Origin: Ligula intestinalis
Lineage: Eukaryota; Platyhelminthes; Cestoda; Diphyllobothriidea; Diphyllobothriidae
Direction of reading: 5' to 3'
Length of the DNA stretch: 64,000 nucleotides
Assembly (NCBI GenBank): GCA_036362985.1
Contig: JAYGXS010000004.1
Location: forward strand, 28,199,529-28,263,528
Below the pieces are notes generated by a model. It ran no database searches. It was not told the origin of the DNA and saw only the letters and a program-made list of their open reading frames with translations. Position numbers and translations under genes: made by a program. Every line of letters begins with the position of its first letter. The stretch's first letter is position 1. Below are positions 1 to 11,469 of this stretch, in pieces.

Positions 1-1250
1 TAAGGTTCTGCAAATATTCTCACGCTAAACTTGAAAATTCAATTCGAAAAACATATGCATGTCTTCAGCAATTTACCTTTGGACCTATAAAATTGCATAG
101 GTAATGAAAATATGTGAGTTTCAGAGGATTTATAAACGTCTTATAAATATTAGTCATCGTTCTCACACCACCTCATGCCAGTCTCGGAATGCTGAGATCA
201 CTGGACTTGGACCAGCAAGGAAGTGGGGTACGCTGTGAGAAATGTTCATAGGTCGAGTATGCGGAGTGAGTTCCGCAGCTGCGAGAGTTCGCAAAATAAA
301 TTGGTCACACTCTAGCTGCCAATCCCGGCTTTAAATCTCATCTTATATTAGGAGAAAAAAACTGTGAAAGTTGACGTATTTTCTTGTCCAGCTTTTATTT
401 CAGAATAGCCTACGTTTTCTACGGTTGGAGCAGAACTCCAGCAGCTGCACAACGCAATTAATGGAAGGAGCAATTGTCCTCAGGCATATTTGTGAGTGTA
501 CCAAAACGCCTGCTACGTTACTTGCAGATAAAGGGTTGTTCATAAGATTGTCTTTCCTAGGAGACGCAACAAGCGAACTGATCGGCCAACGTCTGAAGAT
601 AGCGAGTACAAGCGTTTACCCCGCGGTGAACCTGCGCATATTCCACACGAACTCTCCCCTGCTAGATTTGGAGGGTAAAGACTGGCTCTGTTGAAAGCCA
701 CATCGATGCCTGTATATTCTTTCAACAGCTCCTGTGGAGTCTGATACGTTGACCAAACAACAACACGCCTGGCTGAACAAACTAGATCAGTTTCGAGTTC
801 TAGTCCCGCACACCTAGTCCATACGAATAAACGAATCGTGCCCAACGAAGCCTTTCAGGCCGTCTACCGGGCACCAGCCAACCTCCCTAAGGGTGTACTT
901 CAACAGGTGCTATTAACAGCCGAGGCAGTGACTACAAGGCTACCGGATCTAGTGCTGTGCTCTCAGAAAACCCTAATATAGGCGCTTTCTCCTCCGTGAC
1001 CAACGCGGGCGGTAGCCGGCGATGGCAGGTCACCCCAACCCCGTGAGCTCAACTTGCCAAACTCACCATCCGGGCGGTGTGAGAACGATGAGTATTCACT
1101 TTAAGACATTTATAAACCCCATGCAACTACAAAATTTTTATTACCTATGCAACTGTAGAGGTCCGATAATGAAGTTCTGAAACTATATGTTTGCTGACTT
1201 GACTTTCCAAATACGCTATTTCCCAAGAACGTTGGCTGTTCTCTTCGATA
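1..1250. repeat. Long inverted repeat with about 900-bp interior
   Basis: The segments 81-172 and 1073-1164 are inverted copies of each other, 92 nt each and imperfect. Both hold recognisable blocks such as TCATCGTTCTCACACC and TTGCATAGGTAAT in opposite orientation. Weaker similarity continues outward on both sides. The interior is richer in G and C than the arms and contains open frames of about 100 codons on both strands that match no family I know. The layout fits a degraded foldback or TIR element; no target-site duplication was established. It lies 3' of the last spectrin exon seen. Confidence 0.55.
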
Positions 1251-1424
1251 TCTATAAAGTCAGTTTTGGGTTTATATAGGCCACAAATATTTGTTTAGCC
1301 TTGTTTCGCAAGGGAACGCAAACAAACGGAATTATTCCTGTTTTTTATTGAACGGTCGACGTCAAGCAGACAGTTATATTGTCACCATCCACCTTTGTGA
1401 AATTAAAAATAGAATAAGCAAGTG

Positions 1425-1650
1425 GTCAGGTGAACTTTCATCAATGAATGTCAATATCTCCTGATCTAACCCGGCGAGACAACGAGCTCATGGCTCAATG
1501 GTTAGGGCGTTTAACTCTGACCAAAATGGTCGTGAGTTCGAGGCTCGAGTGAGACATCAGTTTTAGTCTGGGTATGACTGGCTGACGGTGGCTAATAGTT
1601 TAGAAATGACCATTCCAGTCCTCCTTGCCTTCGCCGGTAATACTATTTGT
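1425..1650 (+). mobile_element. tRNA-derived SINE
   Basis: This copy has an A-box-like block (TGGCTCAATGGTTAGGGC), then a B-box-like block (GTGAGTTCGAGGCTCGAG). A family-specific 3' block follows (GACTGGCTGACGGTGGCTAA, then CATTCCAGTCCTCCTTGCC) and ends near CGCCGGTAATA. The same order recurs in about ten other places on both strands, so this is a dispersed SINE with a tRNA-like pol III promoter head and not a functional tRNA gene. Confidence 0.8.
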
Positions 1651-2229
1651 CTACTTCAAGAAAGAATACTTTTGGCGACTTGTTGCTCAGTTTATTGGTT
1701 TTTATAAGTCAACAATCAAACTGGAATGCACGTTTGCTGCTGGTACAGGACTTTTTTAAATCTCGATCATTCATGACGACTACTAAAGAGTTATCTCGTT
1801 TAATGTGTGTGAATAGTCTGTGTCTAAACAAAGATCCTGTACAGGGTTTGCATTTCAAGAAAAGAATACGTTAAAGCTTACAAAGCAATCGAGTAAATTT
1901 GACATAAAATCTAATGAGCTAACAATAAAAAGTAATATTACTGACCAGAATTTTGAGTTGTTCCTTTATTTTAGCTGTCATTCCTATTTTTAAGGGTAAA
2001 ACGGTCACGTTTTTAAAAAAAATAGTTAATGCCCAACTCAACATACTCGGGTGTTAATTTCGGATAAAATCTCTCCAAAGCACCCCATATTTCAGAAGTT
2101 CGGTTGACATTTCATGAAATGGGGAATCTAAGGTAGACCTTAATTCCAACAATGCACATAAACCGAACCTCAGTCCTCAACGCAATTTCCCTGTAATGTA
2201 GCGTAAGGCCATCTGCAAGCTACGGGTTC
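1651..2229. other. No recognised feature
   Basis: AT-rich, non-coding sequence. A 75-codon open frame at 1647-1874 has no recognisable family content and overlaps the SINE tail. Short inverted matches (GTACAGGAC and GATCCTGTAC) occur near 1742 and 1832 but give no convincing element. Confidence 0.5.
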
Positions 2230-2420
2230 TTATTTCCGATTGAGTCTTGGCTAAGGTTAGGGTGAAGGTCAAGTTTAAGGTAAAGCTTAAATTCAAAACT
2301 AGAACTAGGTAAAAAGCATGGATAGTACTAGAGGTTACGCTAGGGCTAAGAATAAGCTTAGGATTAACTTAACATTCAGATTAAGGCCTTGATTAGGTTT
2401 TATAGTAGGCTTAGAACACG
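2230..2420. repeat. Degenerate GGTTAGG/GCTTAAG-like tract
   Basis: The tract has many spaced variants of GGTTAGG, GGCTAAG and GCTTAGG without a fixed period. A similar tract in the opposite orientation lies near 10430-10530 (CCTAAC and CCTTAAGC variants). It may be a decayed simple or telomere-like repeat, but the period is not exact enough to be sure. Confidence 0.3.
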
Positions 2421-3019
2421 GGATGTTGTCCCCTTCTTGGATGTTTTATTTCAAAGTTGTTTATTACCGCGGGCTTCCGTTCCTGAAATAAAAGTTTTTG
2501 CTGTCGCAGGTGCCCGATTTCATCCCTATTTATTTCCTGGTTACCTAAAGGTTGCCCAGTTTCTGGAAACATTAATCTTATCTGAAAATCTGCACGTCCA
2601 AGGAGCTGTCGGAACTGAAGTTGATTTATGGATTTCTCACTGTCATAAGCAAATAAACAATAACTGTCAGTATGCATAGGCAAAAGCCAATTGCAGAGCA
2701 CTGCTAGCGCCACCAAAACTTAAAAATATGATGAAGTGTAAATATTCGAGCACGATAAACATACCCTTCGGTTCTGACTGAAATGTCAGTCCATAACGCA
2801 ATAGTTCCAAAACCTGTTACAGCAAAGCTGAACTCTGTATTTGTTTCTGAACGTGTGCATATGGATTTCCATCCGACATCTGCCAATGTGGCAGGTAAAC
2901 CGCCGATTTCGACCATGCCCACCACGTACTTCAGCAAACTGAATGTAAACTCGGCGACTTACGCGTGGATTAGACCTAAATGGTAGTATAGTTGTGTTGC
3001 ATCTACCACACATTCCATT

Positions 3020-3275
3020 TTGAATTATGAGCCAGCCTTAGGAGTTTTTTCACTGTCTGCTATTCTTCCTCAGTTACACTGCTGGCTCGTGTAAACTGCG
3101 TGTGAGTTTATTACTTGAAACAAGCGAGTAGTCGTTTGAAATTGTGTCAACGACTTCTTTAGAATGTTCGGCTTTGCCGATGCATTTCTTAAATCCTATG
3201 TACCAGGAGGGAGTTCAAAGGCGTTTGCCTATATTTCCTTTAATAAATTTGACTTGACTTGACTTGACACTCCCT
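3020..3275 (+). mobile_element. LINE-type 3' end with TTGAC tail
   Basis: The segment matches 38975-39155 in order and spacing: a CCTTAGGAGTTTTTT-like block, a CAGTTACAC block, a GGGAGTTCAAAG block, then TTTCCTTTAATAAA and a short tandem tail. The tail here is three or more TTGAC units; at 39150 it is CTGAC/CTAAC. A shared body, an AATAAA signal and a copy-specific short repeat tail fit the 3' end of a non-LTR retrotransposon. No coding part remains. Confidence 0.55.
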
Positions 3276-3490
3276 CCTCCCTGTGTGCCGACCAAGTCTG
3301 CAGGACCGGAGGTCGTGAGAGGGGGATCGCAGGTGGCTGGTGCGACTGGAGCCACCCCTAAACTTGTCACCACACCCGGTTCGTAGTCGCGGCGTGGGAG
3401 TGCCATAAAGGTCACATTAAGCAGAAGCCATTGCAGCCCGACTCTCGGTTCACCAGTCAGCCACTCAACCCAACAAAACACACAGTGGAT
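3276..3490 (-). repeat. GC-rich dispersed repeat, reverse copy
   Basis: On the minus strand this reads CAATGGCTTCTGCTTAATGT, then CCTTTATGGCACTCCC. It matches the plus-strand copies at about 21455-21510 and 22155-22215 (CTCCCTCTTAATGT, CCTTTATGGCGCT). It directly abuts the LINE-type TTGAC tail. The repeat is clearly more G+C rich than its surroundings. Its class is unknown; a LINE untranslated region is one possibility. Confidence 0.5.
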
Positions 3491-3844
3491 TGACCGCTAG
3501 GTCCAGCTTACGCCGTCAGTTGGCAATCTTCCAAGCCACGACTTTTGGCGCTACGCTAGCTTGTTTATAGTGAACAAAATTAGCTGGGCCGTTGACCCAG
3601 CCACCATCAGTGGACTGGTATGAAGAATGGACGCAGCTACTGATATGTCTAATGACCTTGTCTACGGGCACTACGTGCACGACCTGGCCCCTAGAACAAA
3701 AGCAGGAGAATTTCATCCAATGAGGATTTAACCACTGGCAGCTCACGTTTGGAAGAGGTCGTGTTAGGAAGAAGTCACTGCAGTCTGCCTGTGGTACCCC
3801 CAGCCGGCCAGTACACGCAAACATATATTGTACTGTTAGAGGTT

Positions 3845-4340
3845 TGGCAGATGGTAATAATTCGATTGACCCAATTGTGAAAAAAATTGCGGCCTCAGTG
3901 GGAGGCTTCTGCACAACCAACGTTCTACCACTGAGCTGCGAGGCTCACCGTGCGATGCCGTGAACCTAATCACAATTGGGTCGATTTGTCTGCCCAGCTT
4001 GACTTTATGTGTGGAATCCACCAATACGGACATAGTAAGTTGACCCACAGGCAGGATTTCCTAAGCAATCATCTAGGATCCACCGGATGGACTACCAGGC
4101 TAACCTTGGTTGGTGGGGGTTTGGTAGATTTCAATAATTCGATTGGCTCAATTGTGAAAAATTCGTGGCCTCAGCGGGCATCGAACCCTCACAACAGGGA
4201 AGGGATTAAATTCATGGCGCACGGTGAGCCTCACAGCTCAATAGTAGAGTATTGGCTGCGCAAAAGTCTTCCCTGCTGTGTCGGTTTAAGTCCCACCGAG
4301 GCCGTGAATTTTACACAATTGGGTCAATCGAACATATTGC
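3845..4340. mobile_element. FB-B composite: outward-facing tRNA-like arms (copy 1)
   Basis: The left arm (3845-3960) reads as a tRNA-like module on the minus strand. The right arm (4215-4335) is a tRNA-like module on the plus strand: CACAGCTCAATAGTAGAG as A box, GTTTAAGTCCCACCG near the B box, then GGCCGTGAATTTTACACAATT. Between them lies a family spacer (CCTAAGCAATCATCTAGGAT, 4051-4070) and a second partial minus-strand arm (about 4127-4200). Three other loci repeat this plan, two of them with the spacer in the opposite orientation relative to the plus strand. Arms face outward from the spacer. Confidence 0.6.
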
Positions 4341-4544
4341 CTTGACTGCGTAGTCTGAGGTTAATTTTCAGTTGGAAACCTTCCAAGCCACAGCGTCTAG
4401 CGCACTGTGGTATTCTGGGGCTCGGTTCACCGTATAGAGCCACATGGATAAAGAGCTGACGATGATACTTTCATCTCAGGTGAAAAAGTCGGCTCACGCA
4501 TTATACTTCCGAAAGACATTAAACAAACTTTCACAAAGACGCAC

Positions 4545-5049
4545 CTGTGTCAGACGTTTGAGAGCTTCAAAACGAGCCTCAGCGCTAGCACAGGCCCGCA
4601 TAAACGCGTAGTGAGCACCCAGGAGAGCGATAGTATCCGCCAGAGTCTCGCCAAACTTGCGTCGTGCGCCCACCAGATAGGTCTCCCGACTGTTGAGCCA
4701 GGCGTCACAGATGTCCGCATCGCGGATGAAGTAGCGCACATCCAGCAGCATCTGCAGCCGGTCCCAACGCTCTCGCCAGAGCTCATTCGTGATGACGCGT
4801 TCGGTGGCGAGCAGGACGCAGAGCTCCCGCACCTCCCCGCGGGGACCCACCATGGAGAGATAGAGCGGGCTGAAGACGGTGCCCGCCTGGCTGGCGCCAC
4901 TGGCCCCGGCGCTGACCTCGCGCGTGGGTGCCTCCAACAGGGCGCGTCCAGTGCACAGACAGTCCTCAATGCGTTCCGCCTTGGCCTCCAGCTCGCTATG
5001 CAGTTGTCGGTGTTCGGCGATTAGCCGCTCCACCGCACCCACGTTCCGG
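4545..5049 (-). CDS. SPTB: Beta-spectrin exon: end of repeat 16 and partial repeat 17
   Basis: The exon is 505 nt with acceptor CTACCAG at 5050-5056 and donor GTGCG at 4544-4540. It enters in phase 2 and completes a Ser codon (AG|C) with the upstream exon. It encodes helix B of repeat 16 (VERLIAEHRQLHSELEAKAE), a Gly/Ala/Ser-rich stretch, helix C (ELWRERWDRLQMLL), then helices A and B of a last repeat (YFIRDADICDAWLNSRETYL, and HYAFMRACASAEARFEALKR). Beta-spectrins end their repeat array with such a two-helix partial repeat, which pairs with alpha-spectrin to make tetramers; that role is inferred here. The exon is GC-rich against AT-rich introns. No following exon was found below it. Confidence 0.92.
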
Positions 5050-5374
5050 CTGGTAGAAAAAACGGTATGTGTTAATCGCAAGCGCGCAAGCAAATCCCTG
5101 ACTTCCTTGGGCTCTATCAGCATATCCACCGCCAACTAGCTGCATGAATATAATGATAAAGGGTATAAACAGTTCCATTCTAGCGTGCCTATAGCAGACT
5201 CAGACCATCGCATGGATGCCAAAGAGGCCTTCCGAGCCGCTTATTTTAAATATAAGACGCATTTATAACCACACAGATATTGTTCCCGAATAAACGAGAA
5301 GGTTCGCGATCCAGGCGTTTGCATGGGATACGAAGAAGGCGTTTCGAGCACCAGATCAACTGATTTATTGTTCT

Positions 5375-5408
5375 GAGCTTTCGAACTCTTACAGGAGCCT
5401 ATCTTCAG
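5375..5408 (-). ncRNA. Hammerhead-like motif in PLE end (left arm)
   Basis: The minus strand reads CTGAAGA, one base, AGGCTC, a 6-nt loop, GAGTTC, GAAA, GCTC. Stem II pairs in five of six positions, two of them G-U. The AG-CU after GAA would give a 2-bp palindromic stem III followed by the cleavable C. Flanking UCU and AGA could extend stem I by 3 bp. It is the inverted partner of 5946-5979. Confidence 0.42.
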
Positions 5409-5945
5409 AGATGAGAAGTAGCAACCAAAAAGAGGGTAATAATAGTGCCCATAAGCTAATCAACTGTCAGAAATCATCAGGTTGTCAAGGGATTAGAAAC
5501 AGAAATCAAAAAAGAATGGGGGAGGAGGGCACTTAGTTGTCAGTGGAGTCGGGGGACAATTATGGCGGCATCTAGACCTGCCAGCGGCTTACAAGGTCTT
5601 GCGCCATTATGCGGGAAACAGACGGAACGAAGCCAAACCAAAGGTAAGAATTGCAAGCGAAGAGGTCCCCTAAACGAACTGGCCGGAAGATGAGGCAAGG
5701 TGACCAGGAATCGCTACCAAGTGACAAGGTAGCACACTAATTGCTGTTCTTGACCCCCAGCTACGCCAGCGACTAATTTGTGTACACCACTATAACTGTC
5801 CCCTGACTCCACTGACAGCTAATTACCCTCCTCCCCCATCCTTTTTGATTGCTGTTTCTAATCCCTTGATAACCTTATGATTTCTGACAGTTGATTAGCC
5901 TATGGCCACTATAATTACCCTCTTTTTGGTTACTACTTCTCACCT

Positions 5946-5979
5946 CTGAAGATGGGCTCCCGTAAGAGTTCGAAAGCTC
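5946..5979 (+). ncRNA. Hammerhead-like motif in PLE end (right arm)
   Basis: The motif is CTGAAGA, one base, then GGGCTC pairing with GAGTTC over six positions (two G-U) across a CCGTAA loop, then GAAAGCTC. The length is 34 nt, identical in layout to the copies at 14016, 30885, 47597 and 49192. The core sequence CTGANGA...GAAA is that of hammerhead ribozymes, but there is one extra base before stem II and stem I is short. Confidence 0.45.
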
Positions 5980-6035
5980 AGAGCAATAAATCAATTGATC
6001 TGGTGCTCGAAACACCTTCTTCCTCGTCCACTTAG

Positions 6036-9000
6036 ATATTGTTATTGTATGAGAAATATGCTATGCTATTATGCAAAGCTAATTCTGGAACATGTTATGC
6101 CTAAAATTAGACAGGAGACGTTCCGTAACTTCTAAACTAGAGCGGGATGCGGTAACAATTCTATAATTAGTCTGAAGACGGTAAATGGCACTACCTTGCG
6201 AGATAATGGCATGGTAACCGTTGAGCTACACATGCAGAAGGACGGTACTCTGAGGCTGTTGTCTATGGTTTTCCATCGAATGTTACGCTCAGTGACTACA
6301 AGAGATGCAAATGATGGACATAATCGATGGTCGAACCATTATCTCCCTGATACTATATCGTTCCTAGATTGCCATTTTGTTACGACCTAGATGCATGGTA
6401 GATCTTTAGCTAGTATTAAATACACGCATGTTTAACCATTCAGCTTACTAAAAATTCCTGTGTAGGTTATGACTGCATACTAAGTTAAATTTTCCTACAT
6501 GCGCGACCATGCCGCACTGTAGCTTGCCACTTACTCGCTTTAGCAAGTACGATTATTAGAAGTAGCACTTCTAAAATAGACACAGCACTTCTGGCAGTAG
6601 TATCCTAACTCTAGTAGTTTAAACTTTAGAAAATAACCAGAGCAAGTATTGATATGCTCCGAGTCTCAAACACCTACTCTACTCGGAATAGACAAGTTCC
6701 ACATCCCCACTCCTACTTGAGATCAAGGGAACATAGGCCCAGATCTGGCTCCAATTAGTATCATTTCTGATCAAATATTATCGTCCGTAATAATACCAGC
6801 ACTGCAATCACTCAGATACACCGCTAGAAGCAGCAGTATAAATAGTAGTTGCTTGGGCCTTCAACATTCGCTAGCAGCATATCCCCCGCCAACTAGTCGC
6901 ATTAATAATTATCCAGAATTCAGCAGAGTAGTTGGCGAAAATACGTAAACTTTTAATAAATATTAATCAAGCGATTACATTTATATAGGAAGGGAATAAA
7001 AGATAAATATGCGGGTAATTAAGTTCATCAGTACAGGCAAATTAGTCATGGGAGTAGGCGAAGGGATGTTGTGGGTCGATAATATGCGGCTGGTTAAGCG
7101 GCCATGACGGTTTGTTGACGACCTAGTAACTTCCCACCAAACTGACCAAAGTCCCTGGGTCAGCGTTTGTTAGCAGCAGCAGAAGCAACCGCTATCCGGT
7201 TGAGGAAGCCGGTTTTATGCGCGCAAAAGGACCTCCTGCAAGCTCCGAGCTCAGCATGCCCAAAGGTCAAATAACTGCCTGCATTTTACCGCGCCCTCTC
7301 CCCTGTCCGACATCAACAAACCCTTATGTCCGCGTAACCGGTCACACGTCAGCAACCCCCGACCCCCTCTCCTATTCCCATTACTAACAAGCCTGTAATG
7401 ATGAGCGTAGTTACCTGCGCATTAACCCTGCACCTCTACTCCCTTCCCATATAAATGCAATGGCCCAATGATAATTTATCGAAAGGCTACGTATGCTCGC
7501 CAACTACTCTTCCGAATTCTCTGATGGGAATATTTGCAAATCTAATAATTTTCAGCAGTAAAGATTAACAAGCAATGGTTCTGTTGGTTTAATTTGCTAG
7601 GCAGGCGCATGGTTCTCAAAATTTACGACCAGGTAGCCATAAATGTCAATGGGCTATTGAATATTAAAACCGACGTCCTTTCGCGTAACGTGGCAGTGAC
7701 TTTTGCCGAACTGGCCCGAGTATGGGGCGCAATACAGTCGTTTTGTTTTTCCTCTCTAATACTGGCCTAGAGCACTCACGGGCGGTCGCACGGTAGCGAT
7801 GAATCAATAGTGGAAAAACAAATGGTCGCGCCGCGCCGGTAGACTGTTTGGATCAATGAATAACTAGACTCCAGGTTAAATTATGGGTTGTTACGGCCTG
7901 CGATTCAGAAATAGCCGAGCATGCAGTGGAAGACATTTCGAAAAAAGGACCTATTTTTTGGTTTCTTCTGCAGTAATTCTTGCGTTTTTATTTACTGAAT
8001 GCAAGAAACAGCCCGAAGGCAACTTTAATACTACACGCAGTATTCGATACTATAAAGAACCGTTTAATGTTGTTAATACTTTGTAAACTTTCGTGGTTAG
8101 CCAGAAAGTGAGAAGTGTTCAGGGACAAAATACTATCTTGGGTTCGTCTGTTTCTATCCCACTTAAAATAATTGTATTCAAAGAGTGGTTGCCATGGAAA
8201 CGAATTGCGGCACAGGAGAGGAATAAAAAGTTACAGTTCGATAAATCCCATCCAATCAGCTTTCCAGTTCCGTTTGGATTTCGAGGGTTAAAAGACTAAG
8301 GTTGACAAAAGTGTAGGTTATTCTGATTTAAAACCATTATTAAAATTCATCCCATTGGACGTGGTTTCCAGGATCCTGCTGTAAGTACCTATAAAAATGA
8401 TATGAAAATACGGACGCCAATACTGACTGCACATCCCATAGGTCAATTTTAACTACGTTAAGGAACCTATTACACTTTTGGTAGGAGAGGGTTGTGGACA
8501 GATAAATGGAACACATAAGGACTCCCGCACTGACAATCTAGTTTCTATACTCACTAGACAGGACTGCATCCAACCAAGCTTATCAATGATATGGGCACCG
8601 TATGGCCGAAAGTGCTTTCTTAATTTTCAGAAAGACCATAATTCGGCGTCTTTATAGGCTACTCATTAGAGCAAAACAGCCAATGCCTTTCCCTGGGTGT
8701 ACTCTTTAGGTGGCTGATCAACTACAGAACAGAGAAAATCATTTCTGCACAGAAAAATAATATCGCATATACTGAAAGCTTTGATAACATTCTTTAATAC
8801 TCGCCAGTTATTTTTCCAGCTTTACTTAAAAAGGGATTTGTTCATTTTTAAATGTATCTTCTGAATGCTCTCTTCAGCTGCTGGTGTTTCCTATGTTTTT
8901 TTTCTGACATTATAATACAACGAAACTCTAAACCGGTCAAGCAATTCGCTGATTGCATCCTTAGTGAGGTCGCTCACCCCCTCCACGCTGAACTAATGGC

Positions 9001-11469
9001 TGCGAAGTCTTCCCCTACCATGCGCCGAAGCTTCTGTCATATATCTTGCCGTACATCGGCATATCATCAATCTATACTCCCATTCATAGCCCGATACCTC
9101 ACGCGTGATAAAATTGAGAAGTTGAAAGCCGACCTGTCTCCATAACAGATGTGGATATCGTGTAAACCGTTAACTTCGAGTATTTTATTCCCCTTTACCT
9201 TACAGTTGCCTTACCCTGTTCCTTGCTCTCCATGAATGGAGCCAGATTTTTTATTGAACATTTTAGAGATTTATTTTCAAAATTAAGCATTTCGCTCTTT
9301 CATAGGAATCTCTGAGATGCACATACTGAAATAAAGACGCCCACACAAGGGATTGAGATCAGCTTATGCAATTCGAACGAAAATGCAGCTGAAGAGCAGC
9401 ATCTGCCATGCGAAGTTATGCAATATAGCTATGGAAAATCCTTTCAACGGGGGCAACTTCAAGTTCACCCTCGGATAAAACAGTCAGAGTGAGCCCTAAA
9501 GATGGGTCATCAGGAATGCCTTCGGTGCTGGAATTCCTTGCGGACTGAGGCTACCGTGTGCAGCGGGGTTAGTCAATTTCAAGGCCCATTAAATCCTGGC
9601 GAGCAAACTCTTGCAGTGCATTGAATGCCATACCTTATTATTCATTGAACGTATACCGGTCAAAGCAAACGAAAGCCGACAGAAAACGTATACGAACATC
9701 ACTTAACTGTGCATTAATGGATCAATTAGCCCGCACGTCTGCCCACGCCCATAGGATGGGTCACGCCCTCATTTCTTTTAGCGCAGAGAGATAATTGCTG
9801 TGGTCAGAAGCAGGACCAATCAAGGCGGTGAATGACAATGTGAGATAACAGGAGTAAAACTCCACTTACTGCTCTAAATGTCTTGTAAATGTTTTTGATG
9901 CAACCACCTAGACCATTGAATCCCAATATAATACCGTTCTTGCCCGCAAAAAGCGCAGTTTTAGTCAGCTTCTAGCAGTAGGTCACTGACCTTTTAATGG
10001 CCCGAAAGAGGGCCGTCGAGGAATTCGCTCCATACGATCAAGCACAAAGAAACGCACCATCAGTATCAGGACAATTACACTGTAGAGCGCGATGACAGGC
10101 GGCAAACTGAGAATGTTTGCGCACGGTTTGTGAACCCTTATCTGACAGCATTTGCCAGCTTCAATTTGTTGTATTCAAACAGTATATAGCAGTGTTAGAT
10201 AATGCTGTTGTCATAGGGTTTAGTTGCGTTTACGGTGATGCCTATAATTCATTTGAATGGTCAATTAGATGTCAGGACTTAAAAACTTGAAGGCATTGAG
10301 AGTAAAGATGAGTTGTTTGGCCGTCTAAACAGGACGGGGATAGGAATGCCCCGCCAAATTAAAAAAGATGGCCTGCGATAAATTTCAGCTAGGGTAAATA
10401 TCCCCGTGTCTTAACGCTAGCACTATTCCTAACAAAAAACTAAACTTTCACCTTAAGCTTAAATCTAACCTCACTTTAAACGCGAAAAGCCTACAGGTAA
10501 CACGAACGCAAACATTAATCCGGAACCTAAGTTCGCCAGAATTTGGCGTAAAGCCACATATATTGCGGCAGCAATCGAAATCATCCCTACCAAAGTAAGT
10601 ACTCAGCAGTCACATGGTGAACTGATTTTTATAATTTTATCATACCCATCGATAATTTCTGTAATGAAGTATTTGCAAATTGGAAAGTTAGTTGTTATCT
10701 ATAGCTTAAAATACTGCAACTATAAGGCAATATGGTAGTACAGTTTGTGTCAGGGCAAGAAGCAAACACTTGAAAAATTTTCATTTAACACCCTGAAAGA
10801 GGTCGTCCGATATGAGATGTTATTTCTACAAAAGATTGGGTTGATCAAATGTAGATCTGAAGAATACTTAGTATGCATTTAAGACTGATTACACATCGAC
10901 AAATAATAAAACGTGACGCAATCACCCAACGCAAAGCCTTACCAATACTTCAATCATGAGCAGAATAGAATTATCCTGATTCTGAAATCTGAATATTAAA
11001 AAGCAGGTTAAGATCGCAGGTTATCACTTGGGATTTGCAGGTATATAACTGCGAACACACCAGAAGTAGGCACTGTAAGCCTCTTCCATTCTGTAAGAAG
11101 CGATTCTCAATATTCAGATTTTTCCCAATTACTTAAAACTACGGATAACGGTTAAGTTGGCCGACCACCTAAGATAATTACTATATACTAAAGTAAAATA
11201 AGTTAACTAAGCTAAACTAAAGAGAGCAAACTAAAACAAAAAGTGGCAACAGTAGCTTATGTAGACTCACCCATTAATTTCTACTCCCTGCATGTTTTCA
11301 TGTGAAAACAGTAGTTATAAGGTTTTATGGTCGAAGAATTAGGACACATAGTGAAATATACTTTAATAAATGCTAAATGCATTTTTATTTTACTGTATTC
11401 AGAAGTGTTGTTGATTTACATTAGATTTTCCCAATCTGTATTATTGTTTAACTTATCGCGAAAAAACCC
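6036..11469. other. Intronic sequence with no recognised element
   Basis: AT-rich intron sequence. Open frames near 7883-8086, 8093-8299 and 8852-9145 have no recognisable domain and no duplicate in the window. A block at 6870-6912 resembles 5113-5155 near the last exon (AGCATATCC/CACCGCCAACTAG), suggesting a short duplicated stretch. The degenerate CCTAAC-like tract lies at about 10430-10530. I see no RNA gene or transposon coding remnant. Confidence 0.45.

Larger units (their letters stand above)
5330..6035. mobile_element. Inverted pair of Penelope-like 3' ends
   Basis: The left arm (about 5330-5570) and right arm (about 5790-6032) are inverted copies, including GAATGGGGGAGGAGGG against CCTCCTCCCCCATCC and the hammerhead-like motif in each arm. 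The layout of C-rich tract, then motif CTGAAGA...GAAAGCTC, then CAATAAA and a GTGCTCGAAACACCTTCTTC end matches the 3' regions of the PLE copies at 30.9 and 58.2 kb. The centre (about 5571-5789) has no recognisable coding content. It lies in the 7.6-kb intron between the last two exons. Confidence 0.6.

Noticed and set aside
2230..2420. Interstitial telomeric repeat
   Set aside because: GGTTAGGG-like words occur but without a consistent 6-nt period, so only a degenerate tract is reported.
1..4544. C-terminal linker or PH-domain exon of beta-spectrin
   Set aside because: I looked on the minus strand below the last exon and found no frame with PH-like sequence behind a credible acceptor; it is probably outside the window.
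4550..5139. Overlapping open frames on both strands across the 4.5-5.0 kb exon
   Set aside because: GC-rich coding sequence produces long shadow frames; only the minus-strand frame gives spectrin helices and joins its neighbour across splice sites.
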